64,000 bases of DNA from Aquarana catesbeiana. Its lineage: Eukaryota > Chordata > Amphibia > Anura > Ranidae. The stretch lies in NCBI RefSeq assembly GCF_042186555.1, contig NC_133328.1, positions 329,152,539 through 329,216,538 on the forward strand, read 5' to 3'. The position numbers were made by a program, and so were the translations under genes. This document shows, piece by piece, positions 33,790 through 45,394 of this stretch. Under the pieces are notes generated by a model. It saw only the letters and a program-made list of their open reading frames with translations. It searched no databases and was not told where the DNA came from. How positions within the stretch are numbered: the stretch's first letter is position 1; each line of letters begins with the position of its first letter.

Positions 33790-34115
33790 TCCATTTAGTC
33801 ATATTATAATTACATGCCCCTGTTAAACGGGGCAGAAAAATTGGGCCTTTGGTTTTGGTGGTGCTAGAACACTGTAAGCCCTCATAGTTATTCTTGTTGG
33901 ATGCAGGGACAGGCCCTGCTGTGAAATATTATATCAAAAATTGTAATTACATGCCCTTGTTAAATAGGGTCAGAAAAATTGGGCCTTTGGTTTTGGTGGT
34001 GCCAGAACATTGTAAGCCCTCACAGTTTCTCCTGTTGGGCACAGGAACGGGCCCTGTTGTGAAATATTATATCAAAAATTGTAATTACATGCTCATGTTA
34101 AACATAGGGTAGAAA
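33790..34115. repeat. Satellite array, segment 1 (~2-3 units of ~138 bp)
   Basis: Units contain AAATTGGGCCTTTGGTTTTG, GTGCCAGAACA, GGGCCCTGCTGTGAAATATT and TGTAATTACATGC. They belong to the same family as 45395-49220 and 62965-63775. The array stops where the Penelope-like element begins and resumes at about 45395. Confidence 0.88.
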
Positions 34116-34259
34116 ATACCCACTTTCTGTGCTTGCACATGTCCCCCCCCATGTTCACCATAAGTAGACTTACCTCTGTCTACTAGTTAAAAATTCTTTT
34201 TGTTTATTGTGTTGGGTTTTTTTGTTGTTGTTTTTTTTCATTAAAAATTACAATTTGTT

Positions 34260-36977
34260 TTGTATGTTAATAATTTTTTTCATAATTTGCTTGTACATCT
34301 ATTGTTGGGTAGGTCTTCATTGGGATCATGTTTTAGGGTCAGGAGTGGGAGGCCCTTATGGCCAGTTATTATAGTAGGCATGACACACAAGGGGCATCTC
34401 AATCAACTTGGAAAATTAGTTGAAAGGAAAGCAGCGATGTTCTGGCACATTGAATGCTTCGAGAGATATCTAAGGGAGGACATTAATCCATATGGACTAA
34501 GAATACAGATATTTCCCACCCTCGAGGAAGTCGATTCCATCTTTAAAAAGAAATGGGAGAGTAATTTGCAAAAATGCACTGCAACCATGTTGAAACTTTT
34601 AAATGAAGAATACCGTAAGCGTATAATTATCATCGACAAAGATATGGAGTTAGTGTACAATAAATTACAGCATCTCAAAAAATGCATCCAATTTTAAGGA
34701 ACAGGAAGATAAAGTAAAAAAACACTTAGATGTTTTTACTCATGATACCTTAGCAATTACGGAGAAGAAATTTTGGAGAGACAAAAGGTCTCTCCAGGAA
34801 GGAAAGGCTTATAGATGGCACCAGAGCAATAGACCTAATAATACCAATTACAGACAGAAAGATAGTATACAAAAAAGTCAGTTGTATAATTTCACTCCTA
34901 ACTCTTCTACAGCTTATATTCCACAGAAATCACATCATGATGATAGAAGGTCAAAAAAGACCCAACAATCTCGCTCACAAGAGGATACTATACAAAAGAA
35001 ACGCATAGTGGAATTGACACCAATACAACAATCATCTATTCCTTCTACTCTTGGATCTGGTAGCCAATCTGGTAAAGGTAACACTTGAGGTGGTTCTATT
35101 GTTCACCCATATGGGCATTCTGGTGATGGCTCTAACATCTCTATGGGCACTGGTGTCTCTCCTATACATGATTCTCCGCCTGAGATTCGATCCCAGGAAG
35201 GGGATTTGTCTATTAACAAACACAACTCCTAACGAATACAAACTTAAAAGAATTTGACACTAATAATTTGGATACTCTTATGCCCCGTACACATGGTCGG
35301 ATTTTCCGACGGAAAATGTGTGATAGGACCTTGTTGTCGGAAATTCCGACCATGTGTAGGCTCCATCACACATTTTCCATCGGATTTTCCGACAAACAAA
35401 GTTTGAGAGCAGGCTATAAAATTTTCCGACAACAAAATCCGTTGTCGGAATTTCCGATCGTGTGTACACAAATCTGACGCACAAAGTGCCACGCATGCTC
35501 AGAATAAATAAAGAGATGAAAGCTATTGGCTACTGCCCCGTTTAGAGTCCCGACATACATGTTTTACGTCACTGCGTTCAGAACGATTGGATTTTCTGAC
35601 AACTTTGTGTGACCGTGTGTATGCAAGACAAGTTTGAGCCAACATCAGTCAGAAAAAATCCTAGGATTTTGTTGTTGGAATGTCCGATCAATGTCCGACC
35701 GTGTGTATGGGGCATTAGTGTCATTAATCTTTCTGATTATCCATTATCCAAAGCTGAATATTCTCTCCTTTGCAAGGGTCTCGGTTTTTGCCCCACTGCA
35801 AACTCTGATACCTTTGATCTGATTAAGGATGTCCAACTTTTTGCTAGGAAGTTATTCTACAAGAGTCTCTATGAGAAACAGAGCAAACCTACTGACCCTG
35901 TATCCATTGATTCTACACAAACTGATGATGCACTTAATATCCTACTAAGTCTCCTTGAGGAATCAGATCCCTCTGGGTCAACTGACATGATTGATTTTCA
36001 AACGAGTTATGATGTAAGGCCTATCATTGAACATCAACCCCCAACTTCTGTACCGGTTTTCAAATGTAAATCTGATGAATCCCCCCCTGTCTGATAACCT
36101 CAGCTTGGTAACTTTTGTCAATTGTGTCACCAATGACATTAAAAAAATGCGTAAGCATAAGCGAGGTGGAAACCTCTCTCATCATGAGCTTTCTGCTTTG
36201 CATTCACTATGCGATCAACATTCCCTTTCAATTAAACAGGCTAATAGGGGGGAAATATAGTTATTATGTCAAACACACAATACAAAGCTATGTGTTTGAA
36301 AATTTTGCACAATGAAGCCTGGTACAAAAAGATTACCAGGAATACAGTTGATAAGTTCTATGTTGCTTTTTATACCCTTGTCGATGACACCTTTTCCCAG
36401 GGTGTTATCGACAAGGGTGTATGGGAATTTATCCGTACCAAGTTTCCTAAGATTCCTACCCTGTATTGTTTACTAAAAATTCACAAACAGATGCTTCTCC
36501 TTCCCGGAAGAATTATTTATTATTATTATTAGATTATTTCCGGTAGAGGGAGCATTACTGATAATTTAAGCAAATACATTGATGCATTTCTCAGGCCGCA
36601 TGTCATGAACCTCCCATCCCACATCAAGGATACTATACGCTTTTTATGGATTCTCGACAATGTTTTCCTTAGTCCCGATAGCTTATTGGTGGCTATTGAT
36701 GTGGAAACTTTGTATAGTTCAATTCTGCACCATCTTGGAATAGTAGCCTTTACAACATATCCTCTCCCAATCGCATAGAGTCAATAAAAAAATCCATCAG
36801 TTTATCATATCTGCTCTTGATTACATTCTAACGCACAACGTATTTACTTTTGATGGGTCCCACTACCTCCAGGTACAGGGTGTCGCTATGGGGACATTGT
36901 GTGCCCCCTCCTATGCGAACCTGTACCTGGGGGAGTGGGAGCATTCTCTATAAGATGATGAGGAGCTGATTCCACTT
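34260..36977 (+). pseudogene. Penelope-like polyprotein, N-terminal and RT part
   Basis: 34260-34697 carries a Lys/Glu-rich helical region, and 34882-35088 a Ser/Gln-rich basic linker. After the MITE, 35735-36094 reads NLSDYPLSKAEYSLLCKGLGF, the signature that precedes the RT in Penelope-like elements. 36115-36532 adds KHKRGGNLSHHE and KFPKIPTLYCLLKIHK. 36540-36960 gives ISGRGSITDNLSKYIDAFL, SLLVAIDVETLYSS (motif A with the first catalytic Asp) and GVAMGTLCAPSYANLYLG (motif B). These parts lie in at least three frames with several stops, so this copy is inactive. Confidence 0.85.
35281..35714. mobile_element. Harbinger MITE A2 (434 bp)
   Basis: TGCCCCGTACACATGGTCGG starts the left end and the right end closes GTGTGTATGGGGCA, flanked by TTA (35278-35280 and 35715-35717). 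It has the same length as MITE A1 and is nearly identical through most of the element. It is inserted in the Penelope-like reading frame directly upstream of the NLSDYPLS segment. Confidence 0.93.
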
Positions 36978-38300
36978 ATGAGTAATGTCACTATGTGGTA
37001 TCATTGTTTCGACGATTTATTTATTATTTGGGAGGGTACGATTGAAAGTTTGAATGCTTTCATACTGGCCATCAACAAAAATAGTTTCAATTTACATTTA
37101 CATTTACATTTTACAATGTCTTACAGCAAGACCGAGATCACTTTCTCGGACGTCACTGTCCATAAACATGAGGATGGTAGTCTCTCCATTGGGCTTTTTC
37201 GAAAGCCCACTGCCGGAAATACAATCCTCCATGCGTCTAGTGCCCATCCAGAATTGCTTATTCTTTCTATTCCATACAGTCAATATCTTAGACTAAAGGC
37301 TGATGCATTTAAAAACCGTTTGCTTAAACGTGGTTACTCTCATACCTGTCTAAAAAAGGCATACAGGCGAGCATGTAACAAGTCTCGGCCTGACTTGCTT
37401 TTCCCAAAGGACGGACAAATGCCTACAGGAATACAACAGATGAGATTGATAACTATGTTTAGCAATCAGCACAAAAATATTAAAAACACCCTTAAGAAAC
37501 ATTGGAAAATCTTACAGGCTGATCCTCTTATCTGTCCTCATATATCTCCGTGCCCAACCATTACATTTCATAAAGCAACATTGTTAAAAGACAAATTGGT
37601 ACATACAGAATTTGTGGGGAAATTTAGAAAGGATCCATGTAAGCAGTTGGGTATATTCACTTGTGGGGGCTGTACCATTTGTCAGTATATGGACACTAGA
37701 CTTCACATCCTGTTACCCAATGGCAAAACATTCAAGCCTCAGCGTTTTGCTAACTGCAAAACTCCAGCTGTGATTTACATCTTACAATGCCAGTGTCAGA
37801 GCTTTTACATTGGAAAGACGAAACTTGGGTTTCATAAAAGGGCAGGCAGGCACATTAAGAGCATTACAACAGCTAATCCAGATTTGTCACTTGGGAGGAA
37901 TGTTAGGAACTTGCATAATGGCAAAGCCCCTAAATTTTCCTTCCTGATCCTTAATAGAATTCACCATAATGCTAGGGATGGAGATTACAATAAACTTCTG
38001 CTCCAGAGAGAATCTCATTGGATCATGGAGTTAGATGCCACTTATTTTCCTGGCCTTAATAGTATTCTTAGTTTTAGACCCTTTTTGGAGGGTTTTAATT
38101 CGGGGTTTGCCAAAAGGATATGTGAATTATCAAGGTTCTGTTTCTCAATGTCACCTTATGTACCACTTTGGATGGTCTTATTCTGCTATTATGATACATC
38201 AATTTATATCTTGCTGTTTGTTGTTGTTGTTTTTTGGTTTTTCTTTTTACTTTTTCTTCTTTTTTATTTCTCTGACTGTAAGAATATCATCAATTTGTGA
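36978..38300 (+). CDS. Penelope-like RT C-terminal part with GIY-YIG nuclease
   Basis: This 440-codon frame is the longest intact piece of the element; its upstream part is in other frames. Near residue 12, CFDDLFIIW is RT motif C: both aspartates are present, but the usual aromatic first residue is Cys. Residues ~45-200 are thumb-like. FTCGGCTICQYM near residue 230 is a Cys cluster found before the nuclease. AVIYILQCQCQSFYIGKT near residue 263 is the GIY-YIG motif in its Penelope form, followed by KRAGRH (catalytic Arg/His) and RESHWIMELDATYFPGLN with the Glu. The nuclease would nick target DNA for priming. The frame runs past the normal C-terminus into a hydrophobic, low-complexity tail. 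Confidence 0.8.
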   Translation: MSNVTMWYHCFDDLFIIWEGTIESLNAFILAINKNSFNLHLHLHFTMSYSKTEITFSDVTVHKHEDGSLSIGLFRKPTAGNTILHASSAHPELLILSIPYSQYLRLKADAFKNRLLKRGYSHTCLKKAYRRACNKSRPDLLFPKDGQMPTGIQQMRLITMFSNQHKNIKNTLKKHWKILQADPLICPHISPCPTITFHKATLLKDKLVHTEFVGKFRKDPCKQLGIFTCGGCTICQYMDTRLHILLPNGKTFKPQRFANCKTPAVIYILQCQCQSFYIGKTKLGFHKRAGRHIKSITTANPDLSLGRNVRNLHNGKAPKFSFLILNRIHHNARDGDYNKLLLQRESHWIMELDATYFPGLNSILSFRPFLEGFNSGFAKRICELSRFCFSMSPYVPLWMVLFCYYDTSIYILLFVVVVFWFFFLLFLLFYFSDCKNIINL

Positions 38301-38399
38301 TGTGTGCCAGGCTTGCTAATGATAGCTGTATAATCCCTTGAGGGTGGTGGAGTGTTTGGTTCATCATCCCTGCCCATTGCGGTCTTCTACCTCCAGTTG

Positions 38400-38404
<5 letters not shown>

Positions 38405-38472
<68 letters not shown>
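38405..38472. repeat. (AT)n microsatellite
   Basis: An almost pure AT dinucleotide run of about 68 bp downstream of the Penelope-like coding region. Confidence 0.97.
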
Positions 38473-38480
<8 letters not shown>

Positions 38481-39076
38481 TAATTCTATTTTTTTTATGT
38501 TTTATTCTTTTATTTATTTTTTTGCCGCCTATTGCATATTAAGTGTTGGGTGGGTGCGGCGCTGTTTTGTTATGTTTATTTGTGGGGTGCTATATGCTCC
38601 GGCCCTCCCGTGCATTTATTATTGTGCATTCGCAGCTGTTGCTTTGCTTTTTGTGGATATGATCAATACTTGCTGCACTCTCGCAGGATTTTGTGGCCGT
38701 CGCGTCCTCTTTTAGTGCACAGGCGCTGGTACAGTTTGGACGTTGTTTGACCTTGCACCGCTTCTTGAGCTCTAGACTCTTGTTTGTGTTGGGTTATATT
38801 ATGCTGTTTGGAAGTTTTAAATCTAGTCTATTGCAATCAAAATGAATTTTGGGATATCATCACCATTAATTCATTCTGAATAATCTCACTGTTTGGTTTA
38901 CTGATAACATAGATTTATTTTAATTTCCTCTGAGGTATTTTTGTACATTGTTAGTTTGCAACAAACACAGAGGCCATTATTACTTTAGGCCATTATTACT
39001 TTTTGTCCTCTTTGCTTGATGTTTGTTTACAACCTTGGTACTGACTTTGCACACAGCAACTTAAGTTTGTGTCTTA

Positions 39077-39467
39077 TGCCGCGTACACACGAGTGGACTT
39101 TTTGACCAGACCGGTCTGACAGACCGAGTCCAGCGGACAATTCGACCGTGTGTGGGCTTCATCGGACCTGCAGCAGACTTTTTTCGGTCGAAAATCTGAC
39201 GGACTTTGGATTTGGAACAATCTTTCCGACGGACTCGAGTCCGGTCGAAAAGTCCGCTTGTCTGTATGCTAGTCTGACAGACAAAAAACGATGCTAGGGC
39301 AGCTTTTGGCTACTGGCTATCAACTTCCTTATTTAAGTCCGGTCGTACGTCATCACGTACGAATCCGTCGGACTTTGGTGTGATCGTGTGTAGGCAAGTC
39401 CATCGGAAGTCCGCCGAAAGTCCGTCGACTATACCGTCGGACCAGTCCGGTCAAAAAGTCCGCTACA
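39077..39467. mobile_element. Harbinger MITE B1 (~391 bp)
   Basis: Left end TGCCGCGTACACACGAGTGG, right end GGTCAAAAAGTCCGCTACA, flanked by TTA (39074-39076, 39468-39470). The left end carries GACTTTTTGACC and the right end its complement. It shares the GCCGCGTACACACG start with the elements at 1226 and 55054. The right terminus has decayed from the expected CGCGGCA. Confidence 0.85.
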
Positions 39468-39825
39468 TTACATGTTTGTTGTATTATATGTGTGATCGGT
39501 GGACTACCAATTGACACACGTCATACGTTGGGGTTTTTCTGTGTGACTATATATATATAATAATTCAGCACAGTATGTGTTTATACTTATTTGTCATCTT
39601 TATCCTTTAGCACCTGCATTGGCGTCCATCATGCACTCTGACAACTTTAATTGTTCATATATGGACATTTTCTAGCCATATTTTTTGGCTTAACTACTGC
39701 TTAACAGCCACTTCCTCAACTCATTGGTTATTGATCATTATGCGTTTTTTTCATTTCTATGAAGTTTTTCATCTCTATGTTTTGGATTCCATCTTCATTT
39801 CCAGTCAGGTTGTACCCACAAGGAA

Positions 39826-39866
39826 CCGCCCCTGAGGAAAGGACAAGTTCCTGAAATGCGTCGGGC
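39826..39866 (+). ncRNA. Hammerhead-ribozyme-like motif in the Penelope 3' region
   Basis: The segment can be folded with the type I hammerhead core. CTGAGGA at 39832-39838 fits CUGANGA, in which position 7 is free. The stem II candidate AGGA/TCCT closes the loop CAAGT. GAAA follows at 39853-39856, then TGCG and TC just before the expected cleavage site. Stem I would be GCCC (39828-39831) pairing with GGGC (39863-39866). Stem III is reduced to one or two pairs, as reported for hammerheads of Penelope-like elements. One extra A sits at the base of stem II and the TG/CG stem III is weak, so activity is doubtful. Confidence 0.5.
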
Positions 39867-41274
39867 ATAATTTCCATCTAGGAGACAATACTTATTTGTA
39901 TTTGTTGTACATTCTGATGTTGTTCTTAAAAAGTCAAGTCACAATTTCTATGCAGATTTTTGCTTTTTATAATATTTAATAAATTACAATTTGTTATAAA
40001 TCAATACTTGGTTTTGTACCATTAGTCAGTTGCCCTTAAAATCCCAATCCTGGGGGCGTGTCCAAACAGAGATCTGAGTGGACATGCCTCGGGTGAGCTC
40101 CTGCAGCCATAGAGCACACCCAGAGCTCTACACATGCATCAGACCTGCACTGACCCCACCGGGGGGCCCAGGGAATACACCAGACCAGTAGGGCGCTGCC
40201 TGAGATCGCGAGCATGCTGATCGAGGAGCACCAGCTGCCTAAGAGGACAGGCCACGGCTTCGGCCTACCACAAGGAGTGGCGGCCATCTTGCTCCACCAG
40301 GACGCCATGCCGGCGTGGCCTCAGGCTGTTCCACCTGCCCTGAGACCGGCTCTCCTCCTCCTCGACCACTAGGGGTATCCAGCCTGCAACCCAGGGCCCG
40401 CAATCCTGCCCGTGCCGCCCTACTAGACCAGCCAGAGGGACCTGGTAAGTGACGGCGGTCATCTTGCTACACCTGGCGGCCTCTCCGTCTCTCTCCTGAG
40501 CCCAATCCGTCCCTATCCACCTCCAGGAGCACCTTGGCCTGGCCAATTAAGCTCCCCAAGGGGATATTGAAAAAGCATTCACCCCCATCTGGCTCCAGTT
40601 GCAGCCACAGCCATAGCCCCAGAGGCCTAGTGTGGGGGCCATCTTACTACACCCTGGTAGCCCCCGTCTCCTCCTCTGAGCCTAATCCACACTTCACTTA
40701 CCCCCCCGGGGCATCATGGCCTGGCAGATTGTTGCCCTCAACAGAGATACCCACAAGCATCTACCCTCATCAGTGCGCATGCTGCAGACACAGCCCCGGA
40801 AACCACAAGAGGCAGCCATCTTGCTCCACCCAAGCTACTGTATCCTCAAATGCTCCTGATCTCCTCCATACCTCTGAGCCTGGATCTCTGCCTGCACAAC
40901 CACAAGAGTAGCCCAGCAGGGTCAGCGCCCACCTGTGGTCCCCGTCCGTACAACTCTGCAGAGAAGCGTGACCGACCATGTATGGCTGAAGAAATGAGCT
41001 GCTGAGCTCCGTGGCCACCCGTAGCAGACAGCTATACTTCAGCCATCGCACATCCTTGAAAAGCATGTCCATGCACAGTTCTCGATCCACTGAGTCTACG
41101 GATCTACAACAGGGCACAATCCAGCGATACCTGCTCTGCACATCTCAACCTGATCCCCGCACTCCCAAAGACAAGATGGCGCCCGCTTGAACCCCAGGGA
41201 AGGACAAGCCTCCTCTCCCTGCTCAGCCAGCGACAGACAGCAGCGAGGATCCAGATGACCCCCCGGTCCAGCAC

Positions 41275-42120
41275 TTGGACTTACCAGCTGTAGCATCCAG
41301 ATCTGGAACCTCTATTGCCCCACTTCTGGACACAGGGCATGGGGCTGTGGCCCCTCAAATCTCAGGAGAATTGCCTAGATCTGAAGCCTCAGTCCTTCTG
41401 GTGGCCCTCCGAGCGGAGTTTGAGTCCTGGGCAGTCAAAATGGAGACCTCACGCCACAAGGATCTCCAGGCCCTCCAACAGCAGGTCTCCACTAATCAGA
41501 CTGCATTGTCTGCCCTAACTGACATTCAATCTGACCATGCAGCCCGCATCACATCCCTCGAGTGGGCCTCCAAGGAGCACTTGCACCGTATACGACAACA
41601 TCAACTACGCATAGAAGATGGAGAAAATAGGAGCCGAAGGAGTAATATACGGCTGCAAGGCATACCGGAGGCCACGGCAGGTACAGACTTAAAACCTTCT
41701 GTCACTGCCATCCTCAACCAAGTCCTGGGAAGAGAGGCTTCGTCCCCTATTGAACTAGACTGGGTGCACAGAGTGGGGGGGACCAAGGAGAGAACATAGT
41801 GACCGCCCACGCAATGTCCTCTGCAGGGTTCACTATTTCACCCTTAAAGAAGAACTTATGCGCAAGGCATGGCGTTTGGGTCCAGTGGACTTTGATGGTT
41901 CTGCTATCCACCTATACCCAGACCCCTCTCGTAACACACTCCACATGCGCCGCATGGTCCGCTCACTGCTAGACCTGATACGTCAAGTCGGAGCAACCTA
42001 CACATGGGGACACCCCTTCAGTATTAAGGTGACCAGGGCTGAGCATAAATTTGTCCTCTCCGATCAACTCCCAGCCTTTTTCAGTTTTCTGGAGCAAGAC
42101 CCAACTGATGTACCGAACTG
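41275..42120 (+). pseudogene. LINE ORF1, copy 3
   Basis: The first frame (41275-41799, 174 codons) has a coiled coil (LQALQQQVSTNQTALSALTD, ITSLEWASKEHLHRI) and the RRM start NRSRRSNIRLQGIPEA, a strong L1 ORF1 signature. It is broken near 41790, and the continuation (41822-42120) reads RVHYFTLKEELMRKAWRLG and the C-terminal domain (IHLYPDPSRNTL, FVLSDQLPAFFSFLEQ). A single small frameshift would account for the break. The real start may lie upstream of the first Met listed here. Confidence 0.85.
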
Positions 42121-43266
42121 ACTGGACCCGCCAGATGACCGTGCCAGGGTGCAAACACGTGACCCTCTCCCACAACGATGCAGGCATCCGAGGTATGGAT
42201 CACATTCTATTGACCCTAGACCACGTCATCCTACCTCTACGGAAGATTAAGGTAACTAAAAAGTTGATTGAAGCCATTTCAACGTTCCCCATATGCCTAG
42301 CACCATCCCAGTACACTGCGTATCTCTTGTCTCCTGGACAGGTCGATGGTTGGAACCCCTCCCCCGATAAGATTTTTTTGGGGGTTTTTTCTTTTCTTTT
42401 TACATTTTTCCTCATCTGTTCCACCTGATTACAGCTGGATATGTTATGATGGGAGATAGATGGCCTGATACGTACTCTAATGCCTCAGGACAGATGGTGC
42501 ACCAAATTGGTGGGCCTTCTCCCTGCCCTTTGCTGGTGTGCTGTACCTAGCTGGGGTTCGGGAGAGGCTACATGACTGCAAATTTCTAATGTTTGTTTTG
42601 TATATGCAATTGTTTAGCTTCTAATATATTTTACTGCACTGGTCTAATCTCTATGTGTTTAGCGGAAATGTCCCACCTGGATTTCGGTATACGGTTTCTC
42701 ATACACCAACTAGTCTCACTTTTAAATGTTATTACACATTGTTACTGTTTTTAGTGTTACTACACAGATTTGTTTCCGGGGCCCCTTGTTGGGGTCTGTG
42801 GATAGTATGTGTTGAAAATGTTTGCTTCCCTCCCATGATATTATCTCAGGGATTGGTATCTCCTCTGTGAGGGAGAGAGGGTGGGCTTGTGTGGAGCTAT
42901 TTGCCAACGCAGACCGCTACCCTCAACAGATGATCTGATGTGTGTTCTGCTATTTAAATGTCTTGTTACACTGATGTGCCTCAGTTAAGCTATATATGCC
43001 TGTTATGCTACTGGGCTCACGGCTCAGATTCTCCACCTCGACCCCCCACCCCCAATAGGCCGGGCATGAACTGTGCCTTCTTACGTAATTTCTCACGTTG
43101 TGTCCCATTTCAGTGGACCCCTTAGACTTGTTAAGCTCCTTATTTAGGTGTCCTCCCTACCTAGTTTTTATCCTGGTATATCTTTGCCACCTTAGAAGTT
43201 CCCCCTCCCCCACTCCTCCTCCCCCCTCTACTGTCTATAATCTGACCTTCTTTTTCTCATTCCACT
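42121..43266 (+). other. Inter-ORF region of LINE copy 3
   Basis: About 1.1 kb with short frames only. A frame at 42051-42428 overlaps the ORF1 end and has no recognised similarity. Confidence 0.45.
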
Positions 43267-44970
43267 ATGGCCCACACAGTACTATCTCGTCCTTGCCTGA
43301 AATCTTGCTCCTACAATGTAAATGGCCTCAATATTGCATCCAAGAGAGGGCAAATCCTCTACCAAATGCATAAACAACAGGTCAATGTGTTACTGTTACA
43401 GGAAACTAATTTCCACACAAATTCCACCCCTTCCTGCTCCAACAGGTACTTTAACAGAGGGTTCCACAGTACAAATCCCTCTCAGAAAACCAAAGGCATT
43501 TCTATTTCCTTCCACAAAATGCTTCCGATTGACCTGATAGACCAGCTCTCGGAACCCCAGGGAAGGTATGTGTTTGTAAAGTTCTCCTTATGGGGCACAA
43601 AATCCATTATTGCCAACCTTTACCTACCAAACACTAATCAAATATCGTTTGCTCTGCGGTACATGAGGATTTTGTCAGAATTCGCAGAAGGCAAACTAAT
43701 CATAGGCGGGGATTTTAACCCCCTCCTGGATCCACTCTTAGACTCATCAACCTCTCACTCATCCGTCTCCTTTACTAAGCTAAGGAGATTCAAACGGGCT
43801 ATTTATCGCAACTATACCCACTTCTAACAGGTTCACCACTCTTATAGTCGTATTGACTACTTCCTTCTTGACCATAGCTGCTTGGATTGGTCACCTGAAT
43901 GTGAGATAGACTCAATGGTCTGGTCTGACCACTCACCTATCTATCTGACACTATTGATCCCTTCCACGCCGGTGAGGGAATGGACGTGGAGGCTGAATGA
44001 TTCCCTTCTTACGAACCCTGACTGTTCCCACAAGATTTCAGAAACCATTTCTAATTTTTTAATAGATCAATGGGAAGCACTTAAAGCTGTCCTGCGAGGT
44101 ATCTTTATTCAGATGGGGACCCGCTTGAAAAAGGTTCAATCAGCTGCAATAACTTTAGCAATTCAAAAGCTTTGAGACCTTCAGACCCAACATAAACAAG
44201 CCCCAATGGTGGTGACTCTTACAGAGGTCTCAACGGCTTGATACCAACTCAAGGACCTGTATGAGGCCTCAGCTCGTACCTATATGGACAGACTTGCCTT
44301 ACATCAGTACCGATTCCGGGATAAACACGTCTTCCACATTCATACCCCATATTCGGGCCCCTTCTGGAAAAATGCTTAGTGAGCCCTCCAAGATATCACA
44401 AACATTCTGAGATTTCTACCAAACACTATACAATCTACCGCCCGGCGTTTCTTCTAGCCTAGCCCTTACCCCTGAGCCTGATAGACAGTCTTATATTGAG
44501 GAAGCGGAGCTCCCTACTTTGGATGGCGATACTATAGAAGAGCTGGAGCAAGTAATTACAGCGGATGAGGTAATAGGAGCGATAGCGGCCACCCCGTCCA
44601 GTAAAAGACCGGGTGCCAACGGTTTCACCCCTAAATTTTACAAATCATTTGTTCCCCTACTGAATTTGCTCCCCTACTGAAGATGTTTTGCGTCACTTTC
44701 TGGTGGCTGCTAGAATGGTTCTGCCCAGACATTGGAAGTAATGAGCATGCCTTCCCTGGGGGATTGGGCAATTGAAGTGGACCAAATTAATAGATTGGAA
44801 TGAATGTTGTCGCAGGAAATGGGTAGAGAGGAGCAATTCTCCAAGACCTAGACCTTATGGTCTATGTATCGCTACTACTCAGAATTTATTCCATGGGCCT
44901 CAGAGGATTCCACCGACGCACCTGTGTAGCCAGAGTGGAATGTCTCTCGCTTTATTTCTACATTCCTTAC
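43267..44970 (+). pseudogene. LINE ORF2, copy 3: endonuclease, RT core missing
   Basis: The endonuclease reads CSYNVNGLN (43310), LLQETNF (43395), IIGGDFNPLLDP (43705), YSRIDYFLLDH (43850) and WSDHSP (43925), so its catalytic Asn, Glu, Asp and His landmarks are present. The frame is then broken by stops near 43825, 44173, 44240 and 44380. SSKRPGANGFTPKFY near 44605 is the start of RT, with Asn in place of the usual Asp of PGPDG. Within about 30 bases the sequence becomes the extreme C-terminus (GDWAIEVDQINRLE and similar). All RT catalytic motifs and most of the C-terminal region are deleted. Confidence 0.85.
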
Positions 44971-45394
44971 TGCTTTGACCCCTCTATCCCCACTCTCTCT
45001 CTTTTTCTCCTTTCCCGATCACCTAAATCATAATCTCTAGTCTCATCAGACCGGAACGGTGGCACACACAGAGCTTCCCCCTCAGAGAAAACATGCTCAG
45101 CACAGCAACAAAAGCCCTAGCCTACTTGTAATGAGTGGGCACCACTCGTTAAGTAGATAGTGGTGCTCACCTAACCTTAATAAGCCAGGTTAGACGCTGT
45201 AGGTATACAGGCTTATATACCACACCAAATCAACCGAAGCTCACAAATTACCTAAACCATGAGACGGTTCGACACCAGTGTTACACGGATGTATATCTCT
45301 GTTTATGTGATATTGAATGACATATATGTATACTGTACAATTCTTCAATTCTAATTTTTCTATCTCAATAAAATAAGATTGAATTAAATTCCCC

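Larger units (their letters stand above)
34116..40035 (+). mobile_element. Penelope-like element with GIY-YIG endonuclease
   Basis: A plus-strand retroelement with an N-terminal region (34260-35088), the conserved NLS-x-x-x-L...KGLGF segment (35735), a reverse transcriptase (36100-37050) and a GIY-YIG nuclease (37760-38060). The 3' region has a ribozyme-like motif (39826-39866). It is interrupted by MITE A2 (35281-35714) in the coding region, an (AT)n tract at 38405-38472 and MITE B1 (39077-39467) in the 3' region. It lies in the satellite array, whose units appear on both sides (with LINE copy 3 also intervening). Exact ends are uncertain. Confidence 0.85.
40045..45390 (+). mobile_element. 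Tx1/L1-like LINE, copy 3 (reverse transcriptase deleted)
   Basis: GC-rich 5' region from GGGGGCGTGTCC (40050), ORF1 41275-42120, spacer, ORF2 endonuclease from 43267, the beginning of RT, then an abrupt jump at about 44680-44710 to ORF2 C-terminal and 3' sequence. The end has CAATAAAATAAG near 45367. Possible target repeats TTAAAATCCCAATCCT and TTAAATTCCCCATCCT (13 of 16 match) flank it. It belongs to a subfamily distinct from copies 1 and 2, since its ORF1 and endonuclease differ clearly. Confidence 0.8.

Noticed and set aside
40045..41274. Several 60-125 codon frames upstream of LINE copy 3 ORF1
   Set aside because: They fall in the GC-rich 5' untranslated region of the LINE, lie on both strands, and show no domain.
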